In this document: piece after piece, positions 1 through 4,659 of the stretch | How the letters are laid out: every line of letters starts with the position of its first letter | Numbering within the stretch: position 1 is the stretch's first letter | NCBI GenBank assembly: GCA_009788135.1 | Contig: WQSA01000064.1 | Location: forward strand, 1 to 7,316 | DNA length: 7,316 bases | Direction of reading: 5' to 3' | From: Candidatus Fibrimonadales bacterium | Lineage (GTDB): Bacteria; Fibrobacterota; Fibrobacteria; Fibrobacterales; Fibrobacteraceae | The notes under the pieces: generated by a model | Seen by the model: only the letters and a program-made list of their open reading frames with translations | The model's database searches: none | Told to the model about the DNA's origin: nothing | Program-made: the position numbers and the translations under genes

Positions 1-20
1 GGGGGGGGGGGGGGGGGGGG
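1..20. other. Poly-G run at the sequence edge, probable artefact
   Basis: The first 20 bases are all G, followed at once by ordinary AT-rich sequence. Long pure G runs at a read or contig end are a known product of two-colour sequencing chemistry, where no signal is called as G, and assemblers can carry them into contig ends. Nothing else in the window is similarly G-rich. I treat these bases as unreliable, so any gene running into them cannot be read further. Confidence 0.8.
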
Positions 21-130
21 TCGCTATTTTCTATTTGTGAAATTCCAAATTTTCTATCACACATAAACTTGCGTAAAAGAGCCTCCACCGGAAGCTCTGC
101 AAATATGCTTGATGTTTGGACAAAAGTCAT
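21..130 (-). CDS. Possible 5' end of a divergent gene, cut by the edge
   Basis: Reading the minus strand from the ATG at 130-128, 36 codons stay open until the poly-G run. The start reads MTFVQTSSIFAELPVEALLR, which has a protein-like composition, but I recognise no family. A motif matching the local promoter word (TTCTATATT on the minus strand, 150-142) lies upstream with its end 11 bp from the ATG. That is a little farther than the 6-7 bp seen at the other genes here and would give a leader of about 5 bases. It may equally be chance: 36 open codons are weak evidence and the far end is an artefact. If real, it is divergent from nuoA. Confidence 0.25.
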
Positions 131-270
131 AACTAAGAACAAATATAGAATATTTTTTGAGAAAATAGCAACTTTTTGCAAAAAAATAAAAACAGCTATT
201 TTAGCGCAAAAACAGAGCTATTCGCTCGCAGAGAAATGGATTGCTGTAAGCGAAATATATAATTCCCAAA

Positions 271-282
271 TTTTTCTATATT
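271..282 (+). promoter_or_regulatory. nuoA promoter -10 element, leaderless type
   Basis: The sequence TTTTTCTATATT ends 7 bp before the nuoA ATG at 290. With TATATT (277-282) as the -10 hexamer, transcription would begin at about 289-290, on or next to the A of the start codon. No Shine-Dalgarno sequence lies in the 7-bp gap (CCATAAC), which fits a leaderless mRNA. The same word at the same distance occurs before four other genes in this window. A TATAAT at 258-263 is a possible second -10. I see no clear -35 for either. Confidence 0.55.
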
Positions 283-289
283 CCATAAC

Positions 290-682
290 ATGGATACCTT
301 TGAAATTTTTTTCACTATCTTCATCCTTGTGCTGCTGGCTGTGGCTGTTCCGTTTGGGATGATGTTTGCCAACTGGGTGCTTTCACCTCAGACTCAGCTT
401 AAAAATGCTGTCAAAACAGATGCCTATGAGTGCGGGCTCTCCAATGTGATAGGCAACGCTTCGGAAAGGTTCCCGATAAAGTATTATATAGTGGCGATGC
501 TTTTTTTGGTCTTTGATCTGGAAGTCGCTTTTCTTTACCCGCTTGCAATCGAGTTTATGAACGGCGGATGGGAATTGTTCGCCTTTTTGATGGTGTTCCT
601 GATTGTTCTGGAAGTAGGCTATCTCTACATCGTGCGCAAAGGAGTCTTGAACTGGTCAAAAATCAGCGATAGAATCGAATAA
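290..682 (+). CDS. nuoA: NADH-quinone oxidoreductase subunit A (NuoA)
   Basis: NuoA is a small membrane-arm subunit of respiratory complex I (NDH-1), which passes electrons from NADH to quinone and pumps protons across the inner membrane. The 130-residue product has the family's three-helix plan, with hydrophobic segments at about 5-27, 65-85 and 92-115. It carries the family signatures YECG (46-49) and RFPIKYY (60-66), followed by LVFDLEVAFLYP (73-84). D76 and E78 in that last motif match the acidic residues known to matter in E. coli NuoA (D79, E81). The length is slightly shorter than E. coli's 147. The ATG at 290 is chosen because the first helix begins right there and a promoter word ends 7 bp upstream. 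Oddly, nuoB does not follow: the next gene is convergent and 4 bp away, so this nuoA is not heading a usual nuo operon. The family call is firm. Confidence 0.95.
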   Translation: MDTFEIFFTIFILVLLAVAVPFGMMFANWVLSPQTQLKNAVKTDAYECGLSNVIGNASERFPIKYYIVAMLFLVFDLEVAFLYPLAIEFMNGGWELFAFLMVFLIVLEVGYLYIVRKGVLNWSKISDRIE

Positions 683-686
683 AGTT

Positions 687-1640
687 TTACTTCCCCGACA
701 AGACCCAATCAACACGCCCCCAATGCTGGGTTTGAGCGCGCCCCCGCAAGTAAAAGATCTCTCCCATTTGGATTTTCATAGCTTGCCTTGCCGCAAAACC
801 ATCCGCATAGGCAAGGATGCTGAATCTTTCCTGAGATTTCACCTCAAATTTCAACGGGGCTATTTCTTCGTTTTTCCATTTTATCGTAAGCTCTTTTGGG
901 AATTTCTTTGGATTGTATGTGCTCTCGTCTTCCAGAATTTCTGCCGGCAAAACGGGCGCTCCCTTGTAAATTGCATAACCTAGTATTTCTCCTTTTGGGC
1001 CTATATTTATGCGACCTGCAATTCTGTCTTTGTTTTGCCCTGTGAAGAGCAGAGACCTGGCAATCATGTTCGTTGCCGCATCCGTTAGCCATGAGTGGTC
1101 CATGTATCCATAGCCTTTTACATCAATAGTGTCATTGTTTATGCCAATGCGCCCTTCAATGCGCCCGTAAGGTATGTGCACGTAAAGCCCGTATTTTTGT
1201 CCATCAATGTTAAAAACATTTTCATTGGGAATTTGCGCCGGGTCTGCGCTTGTGAATTTCAAATCCAAAAAGAATTTTCCGTTTTTATCTGCCGTAAAAA
1301 GAACACGATGCCCTTTGCCAGGCAAGTTTTCCATTAAGTACTCGTCTTTAATGTTTATAGTATTTTTGCCTTTCTCCTCCTTGAATCTTTCGGTAGGATA
1401 TTGCCGTCCAACGCTTGTGCTTTTGCCATTGAGATTCCAAATAGAAAGTTGAGTTCCTATTTTCCATCCTTGGCCAGGCACATTCATCCAGGTATAGTTA
1501 ACGTATGCCTTTGCTCCGTTGTCAAGGACAAAAACATAGTCCCAAGATTCGCTGTAATTTTTCGCACCGTTTTGCGGATGCCTATAAAAGTCGTTTGCAA
1601 AAGCAAAAGATGCTAGAAATAATATTAAAAATAAACGCAT
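687..1640 (-). CDS. Secreted lipocalin-fold protein, AttH/CrtC/Svf1-like
   Basis: The product is 317 residues. It starts with a clear signal peptide (MRLFLILFLASFAFA, cleavage expected after residue 15), so it is exported to the periplasm or beyond. The rest is beta-rich, with many Trp, Tyr and Gly residues. Residues 158-184 give the pattern seen in the AttH, CrtC (hydroxyneurosporene synthase) and Svf1 group: a strand with GRIEGRIGI, then GYGYMDHSW (176-184), which resembles the family's G-x-GY-x-DH-x-W signature. Members have a double-lipocalin fold that binds hydrophobic ligands, and CrtC itself hydrates carotenoids. I cannot tell from sequence whether this one is an enzyme or a lipid-binding protein. 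The ATG at 1640 is supported by the signal peptide and by a promoter word ending 7 bp upstream. It is convergent with nuoA (4-bp gap, no terminator seen) and divergent from the small lipoprotein. The family assignment is tentative; export is nearly certain. Confidence 0.6.
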   Translation of the reverse strand: MRLFLILFLASFAFANDFYRHPQNGAKNYSESWDYVFVLDNGAKAYVNYTWMNVPGQGWKIGTQLSIWNLNGKSTSVGRQYPTERFKEEKGKNTINIKDEYLMENLPGKGHRVLFTADKNGKFFLDLKFTSADPAQIPNENVFNIDGQKYGLYVHIPYGRIEGRIGINNDTIDVKGYGYMDHSWLTDAATNMIARSLLFTGQNKDRIAGRINIGPKGEILGYAIYKGAPVLPAEILEDESTYNPKKFPKELTIKWKNEEIAPLKFEVKSQERFSILAYADGFAARQAMKIQMGEIFYLRGRAQTQHWGRVDWVLSGK

Positions 1641-1673
1641 GGATATAAATGTAGAAATTTCTATTTTCCATGT
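1641..1673. promoter_or_regulatory. Overlapping divergent promoters on a shared palindrome
   Basis: Only 33 bp separate the start codons at 1640 (-) and 1674 (+). The perfect 12-bp palindrome TAGAAATTTCTA (1652-1663) supplies the TTTCTA part of a promoter word to both strands. On the minus strand, TTTCTACATT ends 7 bp before the ATG (-10 hexamer TACATT, 1653-1648). On the plus strand, TTTCTATTTT ends 6 bp before the ATG (-10 hexamer TATTTT, 1662-1667). The hexamers are 8 bp apart, so two polymerases could not melt both at once. Each promoter's upstream region lies at or inside the start of the opposite gene. Neither gap contains a Shine-Dalgarno sequence. Confidence 0.55.
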
Positions 1674-1871
1674 ATGCTCAAATTTTATTTAGTAGTTGCA
1701 TTCTTTATGCTGATTTCCTGCAAGGAAGTCAAGGACGAAAAAGCCGTTGTAGAAAAAACGGTTGATTCTTATGATGCTATTATAGAAAAAGCCAAGGGAA
1801 CAGAAGCTGTTTTGCAAAAAAGAGCCGATTCCATTCTCCGCCAGGCAGATTCGCTGGGAATTCCTCGCTAG
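1674..1871 (+). CDS. Very small lipoprotein, function unknown
   Basis: The 65-residue product begins MLKFYLVVAFFMLISC. This is a positively charged start, a hydrophobic stretch and a lipobox (L-I-S-C) with the lipidated cysteine at position 16. After signal peptidase II cleavage about 50 residues would remain. They are highly charged (K, E, D, R) and probably helical (residues 20-60, with VVEKTVDSYDAIIEKAK and RADSILRQADSL), like small envelope lipoproteins that anchor or pair through a helix. The residue after the cysteine is Lys, not Asp, which under the E. coli rule favours outer-membrane sorting; whether that rule holds here is unknown. I recognise no named family. It is divergent from the AttH-like gene, and its TAG stop overlaps argB's stop on the other strand. 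A promoter word ends 6 bp before the ATG. The lipobox plus promoter make it likely real despite its size. Confidence 0.7.
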   Translation: MLKFYLVVAFFMLISCKEVKDEKAVVEKTVDSYDAIIEKAKGTEAVLQKRADSILRQADSLGIPR

Positions 1872-2641
1872 CAAATAATTGTTCCGCTATTGTCGCTGCC
1901 GGCAATCTGTTTTTTAAATGCTTCTGCGCCTTCCCAGCCAACTATGTGTATGGATTTCAAGCCTCGCGCTATGGATTCCAATGCTCCTTGGACTTTGGGT
2001 ATCATTCCTCCGGAAATAACTCCGCTTTGAATTAAATCGCTCGCCAATTCTTTGTTCAGGCTCGGAATAACTTTTTTGTTTTCATCCAAAACTCCGCTTA
2101 TGTCACTTATCAGAACAAAGCAGTCCGCTTTCAAAGCAACCGCTATTTCAGAGGCTGCAGTGTCTGCGTTCACGTTCCAAGCATTTCCATCTCCGTAAGA
2201 TACCGGGGAAATAACTGGGGTTATGTTCGCGCTAAACAACGCTTCAAGAATTTGCGTGTTCACTTTGACTATGTCTCCAACCGCTCCCAAATCGCCTTTG
2301 TTCTGCATGGGTTTTGCTTCCAAAAGCTTTGCGTCAACGCCGGAAATCCCGGCAACGCTAGCATTGTTTGAAAGCAGCATTCTAACGAGTTTTTTGTTGA
2401 CCCTGCCGCTGAGGGTCATTTCCACCATGTCCATTGTGGCAGGAGTTGTAACTCTGAGCCCGCTTATGAATTTAGGCTCTTCGTTTAACAAAGCCAAATT
2501 CGCATTTATGTCTTTGCCGCCGCCATGCACAATGACCATGCGAAAATCTCTGGACATCTCGGCTGCTGCAACTGCAAAATCCAGCAATTTAGCCTCATCT
2601 ACCGCCAGCGATCCGCCTATTTTAACTACAATCGTTTTCAT
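1868..2641 (-). CDS. argB: Acetylglutamate kinase (ArgB)
   Basis: ArgB phosphorylates N-acetyl-L-glutamate with ATP, the second step of arginine/ornithine synthesis, in the cytoplasm. The 257-residue product matches the E. coli enzyme's length and shows the amino acid kinase motifs in order: VVKIGGSL near the start, IVHGGGKDIN, a glycine-arginine substrate loop (SGLRVTT), GRVNKKLV, GISGVDAKL, VNADTAASEIAVALKA and GGMIPKVQGAL near the C-terminus. It lacks the extra N-terminal helix typical of arginine-inhibited hexameric forms, so feedback control by arginine is less likely (inference). I start it at the ATG at 2641 (MKTIVVKIGG) rather than an in-frame TTG three codons upstream, because AAAGG sits 9 bp before the ATG. 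It is the third gene of a minus-strand run, 14 bp after the PEGA gene's stop, and no other arginine gene is in view. Its TAG stop shares the CTAG at 1868-1871 with the convergent small lipoprotein. Confidence 0.95.
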   Translation of the reverse strand: MKTIVVKIGGSLAVDEAKLLDFAVAAAEMSRDFRMVIVHGGGKDINANLALLNEEPKFISGLRVTTPATMDMVEMTLSGRVNKKLVRMLLSNNASVAGISGVDAKLLEAKPMQNKGDLGAVGDIVKVNTQILEALFSANITPVISPVSYGDGNAWNVNADTAASEIAVALKADCFVLISDISGVLDENKKVIPSLNKELASDLIQSGVISGGMIPKVQGALESIARGLKSIHIVGWEGAEAFKKQIAGSDNSGTIIC

Positions 2642-2650
2642 AATAACCAA

Positions 2651-2655
2651 CCTTT
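2651..2655 (-). promoter_or_regulatory. Shine-Dalgarno site of argB
   Basis: On the minus strand, AAAGG lies directly after the TAA stop of the upstream PEGA gene and 9 bp before the ATG at 2641. It decides between the ATG and the in-frame TTG at 2650, which would sit immediately next to the site and be too close. Its presence contrasts with the five genes here that have no such site, and it fits an internal operon gene translated by normal ribosome loading. Confidence 0.6.
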
Positions 2656-3867
2656 TTAGAAGCTCATCGAAAAGCCGGCACCTGCCAACAACACCGAAAG
2701 ACTTATTAAGCCAATGCCAAATCCTCTTTTTAAGTCCCCATCATTAACGGCGTTGTTGTTTTCTTTTACTTTTGCTTTGAAATTAGGCCCGCCAATATAT
2801 GGAAGCTCAAGTTCTCTTTTTATGTCTCTTGCTTTTTGATAATCATCTTGCGCAAGAACGCAGAGCAAAATTCCCATTGCAAGAGGACCAACGCTGCCAC
2901 CCAAAAGTCCATGCCCAAGTTTTTTTTTGAATTGGCTTTTTATAAGCAGATTTTGCTCGTGAATTTTTTGCGGGTCTGTGATGGGCGCAAGCTGCACAAA
3001 TTGAATATGCTTGTCCAAAGCGTCAATTTTAACATTTAGCAATGTATCGCTATAACCTTCATGAAAAAGCCTGATTTGCATTTCTCCTGGCAAACTTTGC
3101 ATAGCATAGGGAGTTTTGCCCATAGGTTTTGAATCTGCATTTAGCACATCTGCGGAAAAGACCAATGCATTGCTTGGATTTGTACGAATTTCCGTGCCTG
3201 TGTAAGAGCGTCTTAATTCTAAAAAAACCTTTGCGGTATCGCCGCTAAGCCTTACTGTTCTTTTTGCCGCCCACAGATTTTCACCAGAACTCCAATAGGC
3301 GGCTATCTGTGCAGTGGAGCCGCTATCTGAAAATATACATGGAGATTGGCAGATTGCATTTCCATTTAACATGACAACTGCGTATTCTGGGCTTGTTTCA
3401 ACGCTTATATGCGTGTTTCTGTTTCCGGTATATTCAACATCTGCGTTTTTTCCTGTTATTCCAGACAATAATTTCAAGATAATGCCGCTTTTAAGAACTT
3501 CTTCCCATGCTATAGGCACAGTTCTCTGAATCTCTGTTTGCGGCCTCGAATTCCCGGCAAGCCAATCTATGCGAAGCCTTATGCTAACAGAGTCTTTGCC
3601 TTCTACTCGCAAACGTCCTCTGAACAGGCCTCCTGCTCCAGATGCTCTGGCTGCAGAGATTACGCAATCTATGGTCTGGCATTCGGCAAAATGTTCTTGC
3701 TCTATTTTTTGGGTTTCAAATCCTGCTTCTTTGAAAACCTGCATAATGGAGTTTTCCCACAAGGCAGAGAGATTGCCGTCTGCATCGGATTCTAAAGGCA
3801 GCATTAAAAGAGGCGCTGAGAACGTTGCAACTGAGGAAATCGCTAAAAATAAAAACGCTAATAGCAT
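2656..3867 (-). CDS. Exported PEGA-domain protein with C-terminal membrane helices
   Basis: The product is 403 residues from the ATG at 3867. This start is preferred over a frame extending to 3939 because it opens straight into a signal peptide (MLLAFLFLAISSVATFSA, cleavage after residue 18) and overlaps the upstream gene's stop by 10 bp, as in translational coupling. Residues 19-105 resemble the TolB-N/CsgG-like leader seen on many PEGA proteins: a core strand LLMLPLE, a Cys pair at 63 and 68 that could form a disulfide, then a SGAGGLFRGRL strand. Two PEGA-like modules follow, at about 153-220 (SPEYAVVMLNGNAICQSPC) and 224-295 (NPSNALVFSADV, then GKTPYAM). PEGA modules are usually extracytoplasmic and often linked to cell-surface or peptidoglycan-associated proteins. 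Two hydrophobic segments (about 320-343 and 381-403) suggest membrane anchoring, with a charged, Lys/Asn-rich stretch between. The specific function is unknown. It is transcribed with the upstream lipoprotein and argB. Confidence 0.75.
   Translation of the reverse strand: MLLAFLFLAISSVATFSAPLLMLPLESDADGNLSALWENSIMQVFKEAGFETQKIEQEHFAECQTIDCVISAARASGAGGLFRGRLRVEGKDSVSIRLRIDWLAGNSRPQTEIQRTVPIAWEEVLKSGIILKLLSGITGKNADVEYTGNRNTHISVETSPEYAVVMLNGNAICQSPCIFSDSGSTAQIAAYWSSGENLWAAKRTVRLSGDTAKVFLELRRSYTGTEIRTNPSNALVFSADVLNADSKPMGKTPYAMQSLPGEMQIRLFHEGYSDTLLNVKIDALDKHIQFVQLAPITDPQKIHEQNLLIKSQFKKKLGHGLLGGSVGPLAMGILLCVLAQDDYQKARDIKRELELPYIGGPNFKAKVKENNNAVNDGDLKRGFGIGLISLSVLLAGAGFSMSF
3858..3867 (-). other. 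10-bp overlap of lipoprotein and PEGA genes
   Basis: The PEGA gene's ATG (3867-3865) lies inside the last codons of the lipoprotein gene, whose TAG stop is at 3860-3858, in a different frame. No strong Shine-Dalgarno site precedes the ATG. The arrangement favours ribosomes that finish the first gene restarting on the second, giving linked amounts of the two envelope proteins. Confidence 0.65.
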
Positions 3868-4478
3868 GGCGTGTTCTCTGTTAAATTTAAAGTTTCTGTA
3901 AGTCCAAAACGATTTGTGGCTATTATGCGAACTTCCCAATCATCGGCTCGCAACTGATAATTTTCAGGCAGTTGAAGGAAATTTGTATCTAGCGTTGTGA
4001 CATAGGAATCAAAGTTCCTGTATTTATATGAAAAATCATAAGTCATTTTTATATCGTTGCATTCCCATTTGAAATTTGCGGTACCATCAATGCATTCAAA
4101 ACCAAGATTACCGCAGGCAAGCGCTTTTGAAACGCCTATTGTTATGTTTTTGGATTTTAATGTATCTCCCAATATGTCCACTGCGTAAAAGTATGCTTTG
4201 TAATACCCGGTATCGGCGAAAAATTCTGTGCGTAGCGAGCCTTCGTATGGTCTGCTCCTGGAGCTTATGTCCCAGTAAAAGCGAGATATGGTTGTGCTGA
4301 GTGCGAGCGGAGGATTTATGCTGGCTCTAAAATACACGGACTGGGTTTCTACAACAATAACGGTGTCGTAGAGCGGGCTGATTATATCAATGGATATATG
4401 CGGCGTAGCTTCGTTGTACAATAAAGTATCTGAGCATGCGGTCAGAAATATAAAAATAAGCGGCAATAAAATTGGCAT
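3858..4478 (-). CDS. Lipoprotein with Ig-like character, function unknown
   Basis: From the ATG at 4478 the product is 206 residues and opens with MPILLPLIFIFLTACSD, a textbook lipoprotein signal with lipobox L-T-A-C and the modified cysteine at position 15. The next residue is Ser. The open frame extends 35 codons farther upstream to 4583, but that part translates the tandem repeats and lies upstream of the promoter word, so I exclude it. The mature part looks like one or two Ig/PKD/fibronectin-type beta modules: a stretch with ISIDIISPLYDTVIV, a TGYYKAYFYAVDILGD segment of the kind that ends a PKD-like strand pair, then a Cys-containing C-terminal half with DWEVRIIATNRFGLTE, reminiscent of a fibronectin-III strand. 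No catalytic motif is seen. It is the first gene of the minus-strand operon and overlaps the PEGA gene by 10 bp, so the two may act together at the envelope. Confidence 0.7.
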   Translation of the reverse strand: MPILLPLIFIFLTACSDTLLYNEATPHISIDIISPLYDTVIVVETQSVYFRASINPPLALSTTISRFYWDISSRSRPYEGSLRTEFFADTGYYKAYFYAVDILGDTLKSKNITIGVSKALACGNLGFECIDGTANFKWECNDIKMTYDFSYKYRNFDSYVTTLDTNFLQLPENYQLRADDWEVRIIATNRFGLTETLNLTENTPCY

Positions 4479-4485
4479 TAAAGGT

Positions 4486-4497
4486 AATGTAGAAAAA
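4486..4497 (-). promoter_or_regulatory. Promoter of the lipoprotein-PEGA-argB operon, leaderless type
   Basis: On the minus strand TTTTTCTACATT ends 7 bp (ACCTTTA) before the lipoprotein ATG at 4478. With TACATT (4491-4486) as the -10, the transcript would begin on or next to the ATG. The gap has no Shine-Dalgarno sequence. The first palindromic repeat begins 12 bp upstream of the -10, so it covers the position where a -35 contact would fall (about 4509-4514, which itself is not a good -35 match). A protein bound there could directly block or replace -35 recognition. Confidence 0.55.
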
Positions 4498-4500
4498 CAA

Positions 4501-4587
4501 AAATGTAACACTTGTTTGCAAAATGCACGAAAATGTAAACACTTGTTTGCAAAATGCACGAAAATGTAAACACTTGTTTGCAAAATG
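4501..4587. repeat. Three tandem 31-bp repeats with palindromic cores
   Basis: Three nearly identical copies lie head to tail: 4501-4530 (30 bp, one A missing), 4531-4561 (31 bp) and 4562-4587 (incomplete, diverging after 26 bp). Each holds an imperfect 18-bp palindrome, TGTAAACA-CT-TGTTTGCA, with a single mismatched pair. The cores are at 4504-4520, 4534-4551 and 4565-4582. The TGTTTGCA half-sites are exactly 31 bp apart, three helical turns, so bound proteins would line up on one face of the DNA. The array lies between the divergent lipoprotein operon and the sigma factor gene. This is the layout of a multi-site operator. I cannot name the binding protein: the core is longer than a CcpA-type cre site and does not match a CRP site. 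There are no spacers, so it is not a CRISPR array. Confidence 0.8.
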
Positions 4588-4659
4588 AAGGCAAAAAGTG
4601 CAATTTGCTAAATAAAAATATATTTAATTGGGGAGAGTAAATCTAAAAAAGGAGTCGTT
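4588..4659 (+). promoter_or_regulatory. Sigma factor upstream region with candidate -10
   Basis: Between the repeats and the sigma factor ATG lies AT-rich DNA. TATATT at 4619-4624 is a candidate -10, but it lies 35 bp before the ATG, unlike the leaderless promoters here, so the mRNA would have a leader of roughly 30 bases. No -35 match is evident. The last palindrome ends 36 bp upstream of this hexamer, a position from which a bound regulator could contact polymerase. The choice of -10 is a guess in such AT-rich sequence. Confidence 0.3.
4649..4654 (+). promoter_or_regulatory. Shine-Dalgarno site of the sigma factor gene
   Basis: AAGGAG lies 5 bp before the ATG at 4660, a strong and well-placed ribosome binding site. 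It fixes the start codon and marks this gene as translated from an mRNA with a leader, in contrast to the kinase gene just downstream. Confidence 0.75.

Larger units (their letters stand above)
21..289. other. AT-rich upstream region, mostly non-coding
   Basis: This stretch before nuoA holds no convincing plus-strand gene. A plus-strand reading frame beginning at 69 runs out of frame into nuoA, is rich in Lys/Ile and then Leu/Ser/Trp, and has no family resemblance, so I do not call it. What is visible: TTTTCTAT-like promoter words near 28-35 and 52-57, a small hairpin at 79-97, a possible minus-strand gene start at 130, and the words AAAATAGC (162-169) and GCTATTTT (195-202), which form an 8-bp inverted repeat. 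Confidence 0.55.

Noticed and set aside
258..263. TATAAT as the main nuoA -10
   Set aside because: It is a perfect hexamer but has no -35 at 16-18 bp (TTGCTG at 241 is only 11 bp away), whereas TATATT at 277-282 fits the position seen at four other genes. Kept only as an alternative.
69..362. Plus-strand open frame of 97 codons overlapping nuoA
   Set aside because: Its second half is nuoA read in another frame, the first half is low-complexity Lys/Ile-rich, and no ribosome site or well-placed promoter word precedes it.
683..686. Bidirectional terminator between nuoA and the convergent gene
   Set aside because: The gap is 4 bp and no GC-rich stem with a T-run is visible on either strand nearby.
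2223..2747. Plus-strand open frame of 174 codons opposite argB
   Set aside because: It is the antisense shadow of argB, whose family motifs are unmistakable; its Ser/Leu/Thr-rich composition is typical of a reverse-complement reading.
3868..3939. 24-codon N-terminal extension of the PEGA protein
   Set aside because: It would put a charged, polar stretch before the signal peptide and deepen the overlap with the upstream gene; the ATG at 3867 opens straight into the signal peptide.
4479..4583. 35-codon N-terminal extension of the lipoprotein gene
   Set aside because: It translates the tandem repeats, would bury the lipoprotein signal peptide internally, and lies upstream of the promoter word whose start site is at the inner ATG.
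4501..4587. CRISPR array
   Set aside because: The units follow each other directly with no unique spacers, and each is a palindromic operator-like site.
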